From positions 27,299-91,298 of the forward strand of contig DHXR01000044.1 of assembly GCA_002413785.1 (NCBI GenBank): a stretch of 64,000 bases of DNA. The letters run 5' to 3'. The translations under genes and the position numbers were made by a program. Positions 18,220 through 26,676 of the stretch are shown here, one piece after another. Numbering within the stretch: the first letter of the stretch is position 1; the number at the start of each line of letters is the position of its first letter. Source of the stretch: Mucilaginibacter sp. UBA5151. GTDB lineage: Bacteria > Bacteroidota > Bacteroidia > Sphingobacteriales > Sphingobacteriaceae. The notes under the pieces were generated by a model, which saw only the letters and a list, made by a program, of their open reading frames with translations, was not told the DNA's origin and searched no databases.

Positions 18220-18629
18220 AGAAAATAATACTGCTGATAGCTGTAGCCATAACGGGCCTTTCGTGCGGTAAAAGCGGCTCCCCGATCCCTAATGTTGCCG
18301 TAAGTTTTCAGGACGCATTAACTGATCCGCGTTTAAGTGCGCTCAATGTGCCGGGTGGGTCGGTTTTACTTAACGGCTTTGGCGTTGCAGGTTTAATTCT
18401 ACACCGCGAAGCGGATGGCAGTTATGCCTGCTATGACCGTTGCAGTACCTATCTCCCTCAAAACCATTGCGCGGTAACCCTTGATACCGGAGGTTTTACA
18501 GTTACCGATCCCTGCAGCGGGTCGAAATTTTCACTCATTGACGGCAGCCCGGTAAAAGGACCAGCTTCGGTATCGCTTAAATCGTACTATATTGATGTGA
18601 GCAACGGGGAGCTTTATGTTTCCAATTAG
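18216..18629 (+). CDS. Rieske-like fold lipoprotein lacking canonical cluster ligands
   Basis: The 137-residue lipoprotein (signal LLIAVAITGLSCGKSG) has the layout of a small Rieske domain: GGSVLLNGFGVAGLILHREADGSYACYDRCSTYLP, then FTVTDPCSGSKFSLIDGSPVKGPASVSLKSYYI. The usual ligand sets CxH and CxxH appear here as CST and CSGS, so the histidines are missing. It is therefore unlikely to hold a normal [2Fe-2S] cluster. It overlaps the pheS stop (ATGA) and should be translated with it. I recognise the fold only from the pattern; function is unknown. Confidence 0.7.
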   Translation: MKKIILLIAVAITGLSCGKSGSPIPNVAVSFQDALTDPRLSALNVPGGSVLLNGFGVAGLILHREADGSYACYDRCSTYLPQNHCAVTLDTGGFTVTDPCSGSKFSLIDGSPVKGPASVSLKSYYIDVSNGELYVSN

Positions 18630-18689
18630 TGGGTAAGTGAGTAGTGAGAAGTTAGTTTTTTTAATTATCCGGCCCCCAATTTGCTTTTC

Positions 18690-18780
18690 ACTACTACTCA
18701 CAATTCACTACTCACCACTCACTTCTTAAAATTCGCCACTCACTTTTCACCACTCACAATTCACAACTCACTTTTCACTA
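18690..18780. repeat. ACTCAC/ATTCAC short-repeat cluster
   Basis: This stretch between the lipoprotein gene and tetR is built from repeated ACTCAC and ATTCAC units such as CACTCACAATTCACAACTCAC (first 20 bases 18751-18770). Similar units occur within the pheS coding linker (17416-17436) and after the NrtR-type gene (44379-44401). It looks like a dispersed low-complexity repeat. Confidence 0.7.
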
Positions 18781-18786
18781 TATTTG
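18779..18786 (+). promoter_or_regulatory. -7 element of the TetR-type gene
   Basis: TATATTTG matches TAnnTTTG and is 14 bases before the ATG at 18801. The leader would be very short. No good -33 box is visible because the region upstream is the CTCAC repeat cluster. Confidence 0.5.
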
Positions 18787-18800
18787 CGCCTGATTAATAC

Positions 18801-19382
18801 ATGGAAGCTGACAAAATAAAAGATAGCATTAAAAGGGCGGCGCAGGAATTGTTTCGTAAATTCGGTTATCACAAAACCAGCGTTAACGAAATTGCAAAAA
18901 AGGCCAAAATTGCGAAAGCTACTATTTATAAATATTTTGACAGCAAAGAAGATGTTTTACATTCTTTGCTGATGGATTATATAAAGGTAAGCGTTCAGGA
19001 CCTTATCCACAGCAATACCACCGAAGAAGATGAGGAGGCGCATTTGAATACCCTCATCATGAAAACCTGCCGCCTGTCGTACACCGTATGTAATGAGTTT
19101 ATCGGCTGGGATTTTATCCGCGAATCAGCCAATTCCCAGGCTTTTTTAAAAAACCTCTCCAATGAGCTGGAAGAGATGCTGGTAAATGCATTTTCGCAGC
19201 TTAGCGGCATCCGCAAACACGAAACTTATTTACAGCGTCTGCGTTTTTTAATAAATTGCAGTAAAAACATAGTTTTCAGCTTCGCATTTACTTCGGTAAG
19301 TGATTCGGATGTAAGGAAGAATTTTGTTTCGTTTCAGAAAGAGATTTTGCCATACCTGGTGAAAGCAGCAATGACGGTTTGA
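18801..19382 (+). CDS. TetR/AcrR family transcriptional regulator
   Basis: The 193-residue protein begins with a TetR DNA-binding domain: IKRAAQELFRKFGYHKTSVNEIAKKAKIAKATIYKYFDSKEDVLHSLL (residues about 8-56). The remaining helical part, with KTCRLSYTVCNEFIGWDF and FLINCSKNIVFSFAFTSV, is a ligand-binding domain not assignable to a known subfamily. It stands alone; its target genes and inducer are not visible. Confidence 0.92.
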   Translation: MEADKIKDSIKRAAQELFRKFGYHKTSVNEIAKKAKIAKATIYKYFDSKEDVLHSLLMDYIKVSVQDLIHSNTTEEDEEAHLNTLIMKTCRLSYTVCNEFIGWDFIRESANSQAFLKNLSNELEEMLVNAFSQLSGIRKHETYLQRLRFLINCSKNIVFSFAFTSVSDSDVRKNFVSFQKEILPYLVKAAMTV

Positions 19383-19514
19383 TTTCGGAATTGTCAGAGC
19401 CCGAATTTTTAGAATTAAGGAATTTTTAGAATTTTGAAAAGCCCGGTTTTGCAAATCCGCAAAATACTTTGTATTTTTAGTGATCAAAATCCTTAAACGA
19501 TAATCACTGCAATA

Positions 19515-19913
19515 ATGGAAAACGAGTTTGATGATGTAATGCGAAAGCGCACAGATGCCGATTTAATTAAAATTTTAAGCGGATCGCCTGACGACTATCA
19601 GCCTGCCGCGCTTGAGGCAGCAAGAAATGAGTTTGAACGGCGCAGTTTATCTGAGGCCGAAATAAAAACCGTAACACAGGAAATTATACACGAACAGGAA
19701 ATTGATGAAACCAAAGCGAATACGCCGCTTGGTGTATTGTGGAAAATTCTGGCATTTATCTTTCCGGGCATCATATTGTTGATGTTTGCAGGAATTTTCA
19801 AGTCTGATGGCTATGATCGAAAAGCTAAAGAAATGGTAAAATGGACCCTTTACGGATTTGGATTTTATGTGGGCATTATTGTTTTAATAAATGTTTTAGC
19901 GCGGATTTTATAA
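19515..19913 (+). CDS. Hypothetical two-helix membrane protein
   Basis: 132 residues. The first 75 are soluble and charged (FDDVMRKRTDADLIKILSGSPDDYQPAALEAARNEFERRSLSEAEI). Two membrane helices follow (GVLWKILAFIFPGIILLMFAGIF and MVKWTLYGFGFYVGIIVLINVLARI). No family is recognised. A soluble domain with 'RT...L..I....DDY.PAAL.AA..E..RR' recurs in Bacteroidota small membrane proteins, but I cannot name it. Confidence 0.7.
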   Translation: MENEFDDVMRKRTDADLIKILSGSPDDYQPAALEAARNEFERRSLSEAEIKTVTQEIIHEQEIDETKANTPLGVLWKILAFIFPGIILLMFAGIFKSDGYDRKAKEMVKWTLYGFGFYVGIIVLINVLARIL

Positions 19914-20054
19914 ATCGGAAAGGTTGAGTACCTGCCTATTTGCTTCAGCGCAATCCACTTATCAGATTAACCAGCGATTCACACCAATTTCTGCAAGTTC
20001 CGGGTTTTAACCGGGGCTTTAAACACTCAAATTTGCTTCATAAAATATTAAACA

Positions 20055-20397
20055 ATGAACAAATTTAAGATAGTGCCCATTATTAACGCACAGCCCTTTT
20101 GAAATTGACAATGCCTATAACCAGCCCGGTCCGGTTTTTATACATAGCGACGAAGTTGAGGAATACGCGGATATTTATCGTTTTCCGCCCGAAATTAAGG
20201 CGGATAAAAAAAGTTTTCCGCTGACCCTGGTAGGGTATAACTCCCGGCAGCAAATGGTTTTTACCAAATTGGTTGGCGATGGCGATGTGGATGAAATGAT
20301 TGTTGAAGTTTTTGAACAACAGCCTGATATTGAATACCTTCATGCACGCAATGCGCAGGCATGCTGCTTTATTTGTAAAATTGAAAGGGTTAAATAA
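20055..20397 (+). pseudogene. DUF1203 pseudogene (internal deletion and frameshift)
   Basis: Two pieces of one DUF1203 gene are visible in different frames. The first begins at the ATG at 20055 and reads NKFKIVPIINAQPF before a TGA at 20100. The second, shifted by one base, starts around 20098 and reads FEIDNAYNQPGPVFIHSDEVEEYADIYRF and on to a normal end ACCFICKIERVK at 20397. Intact DUF1203 proteins are about 150 residues with a long segment between these two parts. That middle segment is missing here, so an internal deletion is likely. Confidence 0.75.
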
Positions 20398-20494
20398 TCT
20401 TGCTCATCCAATAATTATAAACATCTGTTCGTTTTTAGGGTTATTGTATTGTTATCATTATAATTTAATTTGAATCAAGATAGTTTAAGACCCT

Positions 20495-21169
20495 ATGAAA
20501 AAGTTAAAATTTTTAATACTTCCGGTTTTATTATGCGCCTGCTTTATCATGGCATCGGCAAGCCAGGATGAAAGCAAGGAAACCGAAAGAATTCATAAAG
20601 CATCCAATGTGCTGAAGGATTTTGGCAAAATGAAAGAAAGTATTCCCCATGATTTAATGGATGATTGCCAGGGGATAGTCATTGTTCCTGATTTACTGAA
20701 TGCCGGTTTTGTAATAGGCGGTAAGCGCGGCAGGGGAGTCGCTATGGTGAAACTGGATGACGGAACCTGGAGCGACCCTGTTTTTGTCACTTTAACAGGC
20801 GGCAGTTTTGGCCTGCAAATTGGCGTGCAATCGGTTGACCTGGTGTTGGTATTCCGTCATAAAGGCATGCTTACTAAAGTAAAGAACGGTGATTTTACTA
20901 TAGGCGGCGATGCGTCGGCCGCAGCAGGCCCGGTTGGCAGGAGTACATCAGCAAGCACGGACTATAAGATGGAGGCCGAAGTTTATTCGTATTCCCGCAG
21001 CCGTGGTTTGTTTGCCGGTATCAGCATCAACGGGTCGAATTTAGCCATTGATAAAAAAGCGAATGCGGCCTATTACGGCGATAACATGAGTTCCCGTGAT
21101 ATATTCGAATCCGCACAAAGCAATACCGAGGCTGTGAAAACGCTAAAGGAATCGTTGGCAGCCTTGTAG
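20495..21169 (+). CDS. SYLF/Ysc84 domain lipid-binding secreted protein
   Basis: The 224-residue product has a signal peptide (FLILPVLLCACFIMASA) and a SYLF (Ysc84-like) domain: IPHDLMDDCQGIVIVPDLLNAGFVIGGKRGRGVAMVKLDDGTWSDP, SFGLQIGVQSVDLVLVF, GDASAAAGPVGRSTSASTDYK and YSYSRSRGLFAGISINGSNLAID. SYLF domains bind phosphoinositide-like lipids in eukaryotes; the bacterial role is not known. Location would be periplasmic or envelope. It stands alone. Confidence 0.9.
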   Translation: MKKLKFLILPVLLCACFIMASASQDESKETERIHKASNVLKDFGKMKESIPHDLMDDCQGIVIVPDLLNAGFVIGGKRGRGVAMVKLDDGTWSDPVFVTLTGGSFGLQIGVQSVDLVLVFRHKGMLTKVKNGDFTIGGDASAAAGPVGRSTSASTDYKMEAEVYSYSRSRGLFAGISINGSNLAIDKKANAAYYGDNMSSRDIFESAQSNTEAVKTLKESLAAL

Positions 21170-21241
21170 CATTTGATTTTTTAGGTGCCTTGTGGAATTT
21201 TCACAGGGTACTTTTATGGATATTCGCTGAAATTGAGGTGA

Positions 21242-21595
21242 TCATTTCCCAAACGCCCTTTTCATCAACAACCCCGATAAAGCTGCCATGCCCCCAACTA
21301 AACCGCCGATAAATCCGGTTACAAGCAATAACCATATCCAGTTGTTTGGCAGGGGGAATAGTTGAACCACCCGGCTGGCCAAAATATGATCGTTAGGTAT
21401 GCTTTTTAAAAGTGAAAGTGCTACCCATGCGATAAATACCGCCCCAAAACCCGACAAAAAAGATTGTCCCGGCGTTTTACCGATAAAAAATGCGGCAAAA
21501 AAAGCAATAACTGCAATTGCCCACCAGGGTAAAAGGTAACTGCTCACAATTGATAGGATAAGGATGATTAAAAAAAGCATAAAATTATTTTTCAT
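21242..21595 (-). CDS. Small hydrophobic membrane protein
   Basis: A 117-residue protein with about four membrane helices: FMLFLIILILSIVSSYLL, WAIAVIAFFAAFFIG, FLSGFGAVFIAWVALSLL, WIWLLLVTGFIGGLVGGMAALSG. It has no recognised family. It begins 7 bases after the stop of the penicillin acylase gene on the same strand and so probably shares its transcript. Confidence 0.75.
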   Translation of the reverse strand: MKNNFMLFLIILILSIVSSYLLPWWAIAVIAFFAAFFIGKTPGQSFLSGFGAVFIAWVALSLLKSIPNDHILASRVVQLFPLPNNWIWLLLVTGFIGGLVGGMAALSGLLMKRAFGK

Positions 21596-21602
21596 TTATC
21601 TC

Positions 21603-24041
21603 TTATTTACTACTCAATGTTAAAGTTGATATAATCCTGCCTGAACTTTCATCAGCGGATTTAAGGAACAGCAATTCATTCAGCTTTCCGTCCCTCCAGG
21701 TTTCAAACATATCCTGGTAATAAAAACTGCCGGGGTTGCCCGATTCGCCGCCCGGGAAAATGCCATAACCTTTTACCGTCGGCCCCATTTGTACCACCAT
21801 GCGCCAGGATGGCCCTTTCCCGTTTCGCAGCGCATTAATTACGCCGCCACGACCGCCTGCGGGGAAATCGCCGGTGCCAAAACCCGGCAGTTTAGCGAGG
21901 TGATTGATATAAGTTTTTTTAACAATGCCCCATTGCCATTTTGCGCCGGGCTGCCCGTGTTGGTGCACCAGTTGGTTTACCGAATTGTAAAATGAATGGT
22001 TTACTATATCAGCGCAGGTTTCCTTAACCGGTGTTTTTGCATTATCAAACCATTTTGAACCAGGCTCGGTTAAAAGCAGTTTTTCGGTACGGTCAAACGA
22101 GGGGTATTTTAAAATAGTCCCCTTAACGTCAAATTTATCTTCCCAAACCATGGCGTAAAAACTATCCCACCAGGTATCAAAAATACTGGCGCCAACGGAG
22201 TTTTCCGCGTAATGCTTATCCCATTTTTTCAGGGTATCAAAGGCCGTTAGTTGCTCCTTGTCCATTTTTGATGGATCAAGGTATTTAAGCATGGCTGGTA
22301 AAACATCCTGCGCAAGCATGCTGTAATTATCCATTTGCATTATACGCATGCTGTCAACCGTAGCATTTTTCATCGCGCTGAGTTTGTTGTTAATGCGTTC
22401 GGCGCGATACGGCAGTTCAAACCGCCAGTTGATATAGTAAGGGTAGGAAGGATCGGTTGACGACTGGTTGGCCGAGCTGACAAAACCGCGCGGTGGGTTT
22501 TTTACGGTTGGATTTTCACCGGCCGGGATCCAACCCTGCCAGTCGTTTGCAGGGTCGCTGCCATCCAGTACAAATTTGCCCTGGTCTTTAAATTTTAAAG
22601 GAAGTTTGCCATTTGGGGTGATGGCGATGTCCTTATCGTTACTTGCGAAAATAAAGTTTTGCGCCGGGGCGGTATAATAGGTCAGCGCTTTACGGTAATC
22701 TGCATAGTTCTTTCCCCGGTTGAGCAGGTAAAAACACATAAACTCATCCGATTCATCATGCGCTATCCATCTTAAAGCATCACCAACAGGGATGTTTTCT
22801 TTTCCATCTTTGGGTTTTTGCGCAGCATCATCGTAAACAACCGGCCCGTGATGCGTGTAAAGCACTGTATCTATGAGCGGTTTTTCGCCCCTTATGGTGA
22901 TCACTTCCACGCGTTTTTTTACCTTGTTCCATTGCTTATTATACCAGTATTCGTTTTTGGTTTTGTCTTTAAATTTTACCTGATACCAATCAAGCACATC
23001 TGCATCTACATTGGTAACCCCCCAGCTGATATGCTGGTTATAACCGATAACAACCCCCGGTGCGCCGGGCAGTGAAACGCCGTAAACATTTACCGTTGGC
23101 GACGACATTTGCACCTGATACCAGATAGATGGGAACGTTAAATTCAAATGCGGGTCATTAGCCAGGATAGGGTACCCGGTGGCTGATTTATTGCTGCCGA
23201 TAACCCAGTTATTACTGCCTATGCCCGGCATTATTTCTTTGGTCCTGATGCTTTCGGTCATTTGTGCCATAAACCCGGCCGAAGGTTTTGGAATGGGCAG
23301 CGGTTTAAAATCCCATTTGGTGCCAACCGGGATGATCGGGTTTTCGAAAAAAGGATAATCGGGAAACAGATCGTTAACCGTTCCGGCGCCAAAACGTTTT
23401 AAATTATTGGTCATTGCAAACTGGTCCGAGCCGCCTGCCAGCGTTTCGGACATCAGCTTAAGCAGGAAGGCGCAGTTGATGGGCTTCCAGTCTTCCGGCG
23501 CGTAATCAAGTAGTTTGAATTCAATTGGGTAATCTTTAGGTGCAAGGCTATGGATATAATTGTTCACCCCATCAGTATATGCCCTTACCATCATATTTGA
23601 TACCGGATTTTTCATCATCCCTCTCAATGTATTTTCAGCGCCGTAAACCACGCCCATACGGCGGTGGTAGCGGTCAATATCAAGGGCTTTAGGGCCAATT
23701 ACTTCGGATAGCCTGCCCGCTGCCTGGCGGGTTTGAATGTCCATTTCCCACAAGCGGTCGTATGCGGTTATAAACCCCTGGGCATAATAGAGGTCGTGAT
23801 CGTTTTTGGCGAAAATATGCGGGATCCTGTGTTCATCATAACGGATAGTTACCTTGTCCAGTAAGCCGGTTAAATTCAGGTTTTCAGTCGCAGTAAAATG
23901 TTTGTTCTCGGCATTTTGCCAGAAACCTGTTGAAGGGTTAAGGAATGCGCCAACAGGGGGGACGCTGCCAAATTTGGTATTCAAGGCCCATACTAATGCA
24001 ACGGTTATGGCCACGGAGAGAAAAGCTTTAACAGACTTCAT
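21603..24041 (-). CDS. Penicillin acylase family Ntn-hydrolase
   Basis: This 812-residue exported enzyme belongs to the penicillin/AHL acylase family. After an N-terminal hydrophobic segment (FLSVAITVALVWAL), the alpha-chain region reads VTIRYDEHRIPHIFAKNDHDLYYAQGF and WEMDIQTRQAAGRLSEVIG. The beta-chain should begin at the serine of GSNNWVIGSNKSATGYPILANDPH after self-cleavage. DVLDWYQVKF and FVSSANQSSTDPSYPYYI follow the normal order. The likely reaction is amide hydrolysis of an acylated molecule (beta-lactam, AHL or other); the substrate is not readable. Confidence 0.93.
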   Translation of the reverse strand: MKSVKAFLSVAITVALVWALNTKFGSVPPVGAFLNPSTGFWQNAENKHFTATENLNLTGLLDKVTIRYDEHRIPHIFAKNDHDLYYAQGFITAYDRLWEMDIQTRQAAGRLSEVIGPKALDIDRYHRRMGVVYGAENTLRGMMKNPVSNMMVRAYTDGVNNYIHSLAPKDYPIEFKLLDYAPEDWKPINCAFLLKLMSETLAGGSDQFAMTNNLKRFGAGTVNDLFPDYPFFENPIIPVGTKWDFKPLPIPKPSAGFMAQMTESIRTKEIMPGIGSNNWVIGSNKSATGYPILANDPHLNLTFPSIWYQVQMSSPTVNVYGVSLPGAPGVVIGYNQHISWGVTNVDADVLDWYQVKFKDKTKNEYWYNKQWNKVKKRVEVITIRGEKPLIDTVLYTHHGPVVYDDAAQKPKDGKENIPVGDALRWIAHDESDEFMCFYLLNRGKNYADYRKALTYYTAPAQNFIFASNDKDIAITPNGKLPLKFKDQGKFVLDGSDPANDWQGWIPAGENPTVKNPPRGFVSSANQSSTDPSYPYYINWRFELPYRAERINNKLSAMKNATVDSMRIMQMDNYSMLAQDVLPAMLKYLDPSKMDKEQLTAFDTLKKWDKHYAENSVGASIFDTWWDSFYAMVWEDKFDVKGTILKYPSFDRTEKLLLTEPGSKWFDNAKTPVKETCADIVNHSFYNSVNQLVHQHGQPGAKWQWGIVKKTYINHLAKLPGFGTGDFPAGGRGGVINALRNGKGPSWRMVVQMGPTVKGYGIFPGGESGNPGSFYYQDMFETWRDGKLNELLFLKSADESSGRIISTLTLSSK

Positions 24042-24174
24042 TAGGGGTGGTTTGATGATGCAAGATAAAGAAAAGAGGACAAGTTGGGGAGGGAATTTAA
24101 AAATGTTACACTAAACTTGCGCGATTGATTTGCACACTTTAACTCCCTGAGTACCTTTTCTGTTTTATATCTTT

Positions 24175-24182
24175 TATCTTTG
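24175..24182 (+). promoter_or_regulatory. -7 element upstream of the U32/ferredoxin operon
   Basis: TATCTTTG fits TAnnTTTG and is about 52 bases before the ATG at 24234. The leader is therefore longer than for neighbouring genes. Confidence 0.45.
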
Positions 24183-24233
24183 CACTTTTTGTGAGCGTGC
24201 CGGCGGAAAAAATGAAAAGATTATTTGGTTGTT

Positions 24234-25481
24234 ATGAAAGAGAGAAAAGTTGAGTTGTTAGCTCCTGCGGGTTCGTTCGATTGTTTGCAGGCAGCGGTCA
24301 ATGGCGGGGCTGACGCCGTTTATTTTGGCGTGGAGCAACTGAACATGCGGGCAAAATCGGTCAATGCATTTTCTGTAAGTGATATAGAACAAATTGCAGC
24401 GGTCAGCCACGAAAATGGCATAAAGGCATACATTACGCTGAACACTATAATGTATGGTCATGATCTTCAATTGCTTCGCAATATCTTAAATGAAGTAAAG
24501 AAGCATGGGATTGATGCCGTCATCGCTTCCGATTTTGCAGTGATTGAACAATGCAACCAAATGGGCATTCCGCTGCACATTTCTACGCAGGCCAATGTAA
24601 GTAATATTGAAGCTGTACAATTCTTTGCCAGGTTTTCAGATGTAATTGTTTTAGCCAGGGAACTTACACTGAAACAGGTTGAGGACATTACAAAAGAAAT
24701 CAGGCGGCGACAGATCAAAGGTGTATCCGGCGATTTGATAAAGATCGAGGTATTTGTTCATGGCGCATTATGTATGGCTGTATCAGGTAAATGTTATTTG
24801 AGCCTGCATAGTCAGAACGCGTCAGCCAACAGAGGAGCCTGTACCCAAAACTGCCGCCGGCCCTATATTGTTAAGGACGCTGAAACCAACGAAGAATTGC
24901 TGATAGACAATGAGTATATCATGTCGCCAAAAGATTTGTGTACCATCGGCATCCTCGACCAGGTGGCAAACAGCGGGGTGGATGTGTTGAAAATAGAAGG
25001 CAGGAGCAAAGGGGCTGATTATGTGTTTACAACTACACAGTGTTACAGGGAGGCTTTGCGGGCTATTGAAACTGATAGCTTTTCCAATGATAAAATAGAA
25101 GACTGGATGAAAAGGCTATCAACCGTTTACAACCGGGGTTTTTGGGAAGGTTATTATTTAGGGCATCAGGTAGGTGAATGGACAAGCAACCCGGGTTCTG
25201 CAGCTACCGAAAAGAAAATATATGTGGGCAGGGGGAGTAAATATTATCCTAAAATAAGTGTCGCCGAATTTATAATTGAAACCGGAAGCATTAAAGCAGG
25301 CGATACGATAATGATCACCGGGCAATATTGCGGGATGGTAAAAGAAAAAGCTGAGACTTTAATGGTGAACGGTGCGTTGGGTGAAGAAGCGGTTAAAGGG
25401 GATAAAATAACATTTCCTTTTAGTACAAAAGTATCCGCCAGTGACAAATTGTATAAAATTGTGGAAACGATAAATGGCTAA
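24234..25481 (+). CDS. Peptidase U32 family protein, TrhP-like (tRNA wobble hydroxylation)
   Basis: This 415-residue protein is of the U32 family: VELLAPAGSFDCLQAAVNGGADAVYFG, the signature IEVFVHGALCMAVSGKCYLS, and the cysteines in GACTQNCRRPYIV. In Escherichia coli two U32 proteins are TrhP (YegQ; prephenate-dependent ho5U34 in tRNA) and RlhA (23S rRNA), and both are linked to iron-sulfur chemistry. The ATG at 24234 is chosen; the only longer in-frame start is a TTG at 24225. A ferredoxin gene overlaps its end by 8 bases, which supports a redox partner. Whether tRNA, rRNA or protein is the target is unproven. Confidence 0.88.
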   Translation: MKERKVELLAPAGSFDCLQAAVNGGADAVYFGVEQLNMRAKSVNAFSVSDIEQIAAVSHENGIKAYITLNTIMYGHDLQLLRNILNEVKKHGIDAVIASDFAVIEQCNQMGIPLHISTQANVSNIEAVQFFARFSDVIVLARELTLKQVEDITKEIRRRQIKGVSGDLIKIEVFVHGALCMAVSGKCYLSLHSQNASANRGACTQNCRRPYIVKDAETNEELLIDNEYIMSPKDLCTIGILDQVANSGVDVLKIEGRSKGADYVFTTTQCYREALRAIETDSFSNDKIEDWMKRLSTVYNRGFWEGYYLGHQVGEWTSNPGSAATEKKIYVGRGSKYYPKISVAEFIIETGSIKAGDTIMITGQYCGMVKEKAETLMVNGALGEEAVKGDKITFPFSTKVSASDKLYKIVETING

Positions 25482-25695
25482 GATTATACACTACCGGAAC
25501 AAATGTATTGGTTGCGGTATTTGTTTTGAGTTGCAGCCTGAACTTTGGCGGATGTCAATGAAAGACGGTAAGGCTACGCTATTGAAATCAACCGAAAAGA
25601 AAGACATTTTCATTCTTCCAATCGGCGATAACATACTTCAGCAAAGCCGCGAAGTTGCAAAGGCCTGCCCTGTAAATATTATAAAAATACAATGA
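25474..25695 (+). CDS. Small ferredoxin, single [4Fe-4S]-type site
   Basis: A 73-residue protein with CIGCGICFEL (C-x2-C-x2-C) near the start and CPVNIIKI near the end. These four cysteines can bind one [4Fe-4S] cluster; a [3Fe-4S] cluster is possible. It lacks the second CxxCxxC set of the usual 2x[4Fe-4S] ferredoxins. It overlaps the U32 gene by 8 bases and the next gene by 4, so it should be translated with both. It probably feeds electrons to the U32 enzyme, as inferred from its place. Confidence 0.9.
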   Translation: MAKIIHYRNKCIGCGICFELQPELWRMSMKDGKATLLKSTEKKDIFILPIGDNILQQSREVAKACPVNIIKIQ

Positions 25696-26138
25696 ACGAA
25701 CACATCTTCAATTTTATTCAAAAACAAACCTGCGCCACAATTTGCTGTGTGGATGAACAGGGCAAACCCTATTGTTTCAACTGTTTTTTTGCCTTTAGCA
25801 GCGATCTGGGATTGCTGTATTTTAAATCATCGGCAGGTTCCTATCATTCGGCCCTGCTGAAAAAAAATCCGTTTATCGCCGGAACCATTTTGCCAGATAA
25901 ACTAAGGACCTTATTGGTTCAGGGTATCCAGTTTGAAGGCGAAGTATTAAATGAACATCATCCATTAATGGGCCAGGCATCGGCACATTATCACAAAAAA
26001 CATCCCATGGCTTTGGCTATGTCAGGAGATATATGGACCATTCAAGTCAATCATATAAAGATGACTGACAGTACAAAGGGGTTCGGAAAGAAGATTGCCT
26101 GGAACCGAACTGAACAGTCAAGCCTGGCAGATGCTTAA
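25692..26138 (+). CDS. Pyridoxamine 5'-phosphate oxidase-like FMN-binding protein
   Basis: A 148-residue split-barrel protein: FIQKQTCATICCVDEQGKPYCFNCFFAFSSDLGLLYFKS, then HSALLKKNPFIAGTILPDK, VQGIQFEGEV and SGDIWTIQVNHIKMTDS. This arrangement is that of the PNPOx-like flavin reductase family. It starts inside the stop of the ferredoxin gene (ATGA), so it is third in the U32-ferredoxin operon. It may bind flavin or haem; no substrate is evident. Its 3' end overlaps the decayed toxin fragment on the other strand. Confidence 0.8.
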   Translation: MNEHIFNFIQKQTCATICCVDEQGKPYCFNCFFAFSSDLGLLYFKSSAGSYHSALLKKNPFIAGTILPDKLRTLLVQGIQFEGEVLNEHHPLMGQASAHYHKKHPMALAMSGDIWTIQVNHIKMTDSTKGFGKKIAWNRTEQSSLADA

Positions 26139-26186
26139 CAGATCAACTATGGTTTTATCTACACCCTCATCAACCAAAAGCTTCAT
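26118..26186 (-). pseudogene. Beheaded DUF5615-type (PIN-like) toxin remnant
   Basis: Directly at the DUF433 stop (ATGA overlap), an ATG at 26186 opens a frame reading MKLLVDEGVDKTIVDLL, which matches the normal beginning of DUF5615 PIN-like toxins ('KLLVDENL...IV..L'). After about 17 residues it diverges and stops at 26118, inside the 3' end of the opposing FMN-type gene. The rest of the roughly 110-residue toxin is gone. The antitoxin partner is intact. Confidence 0.65.
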
Positions 26187-26413
26187 ATAGATAATGCACA
26201 AATTTCATCCCCTCTGATTGATTGTGCAGCAAACGATAGGGCAGCATGGACCTGATCTTTGGTTAAATGGGGATGGGCTTGCAAAACTTCATCGATAGAA
26301 TTGCTTTCAGATAAACTTTCCAGTATTTGTTCCACAGTAATACGGGTACCTTTAATAATGGGCTTTCCCATCATTATTTTGGGGTTAATTTCTATTAGTC
26401 GGTGGGCTATCAT
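26183..26413 (-). CDS. DUF433 family antitoxin
   Basis: This 76-residue protein has the DUF433 signature INPKIMMGKPIIKGTRITVEQILESL, a winged-helix-like DNA-binding domain, followed by EVLQAHPHLTKDQVHAALSFAA. DUF433 genes are usually followed by a DUF5615 PIN-like toxin; here only a 22-codon remnant remains. It would be an orphan antitoxin that may still bind DNA. Confidence 0.9.
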   Translation of the reverse strand: MIAHRLIEINPKIMMGKPIIKGTRITVEQILESLSESNSIDEVLQAHPHLTKDQVHAALSFAAQSIRGDEICALSI

Positions 26414-26526
26414 AATTTTCTAATTTACGTAAAGTTATAAAAAACTAATGAGACCCTGCCAATATTATCGCCAGTCTGAATCTTTCCTAACAAGGGATAC
26501 TTTTACCTTCCACAATGCCTTTTACT

Positions 26527-26560
26527 TCCCGGCTTTCGGACTTTCCCGGCTTTCGGACTT
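26527..26560. repeat. 17-bp tandem duplication
   Basis: TCCCGGCTTTCGGACTT occurs twice in a row (26527-26543 and 26544-26560) in the gap before the GH13 gene. No function is visible. Confidence 0.8.
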
Positions 26561-26610
26561 CTCCCCAAACAAACTTTTTCATTTTTTCCCATATCATATA
26601 ATATTTATTA

Positions 26611-26618
26611 TAAATTTG
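26611..26618 (+). promoter_or_regulatory. -7 element of the GH13 gene
   Basis: TAAATTTG matches TAnnTTTG and is 58 bases before the ATG at 26677. Confidence 0.45.
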
Positions 26619-26676
26619 AAACGCGGTTGATACGAAAAAAATTAAGCCGTCCAATTATTTACCGAAGAAATCTGGT

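Noticed and set aside
18690..18780. Possible CRISPR array
   Set aside because: Units are only about 6-13 bases and irregular, without spacers of constant size.
26448..26630. 60-codon frame before the GH13 gene
   Set aside because: Contains a 17-bp tandem repeat and has no recognisable pattern; treated as intergenic.
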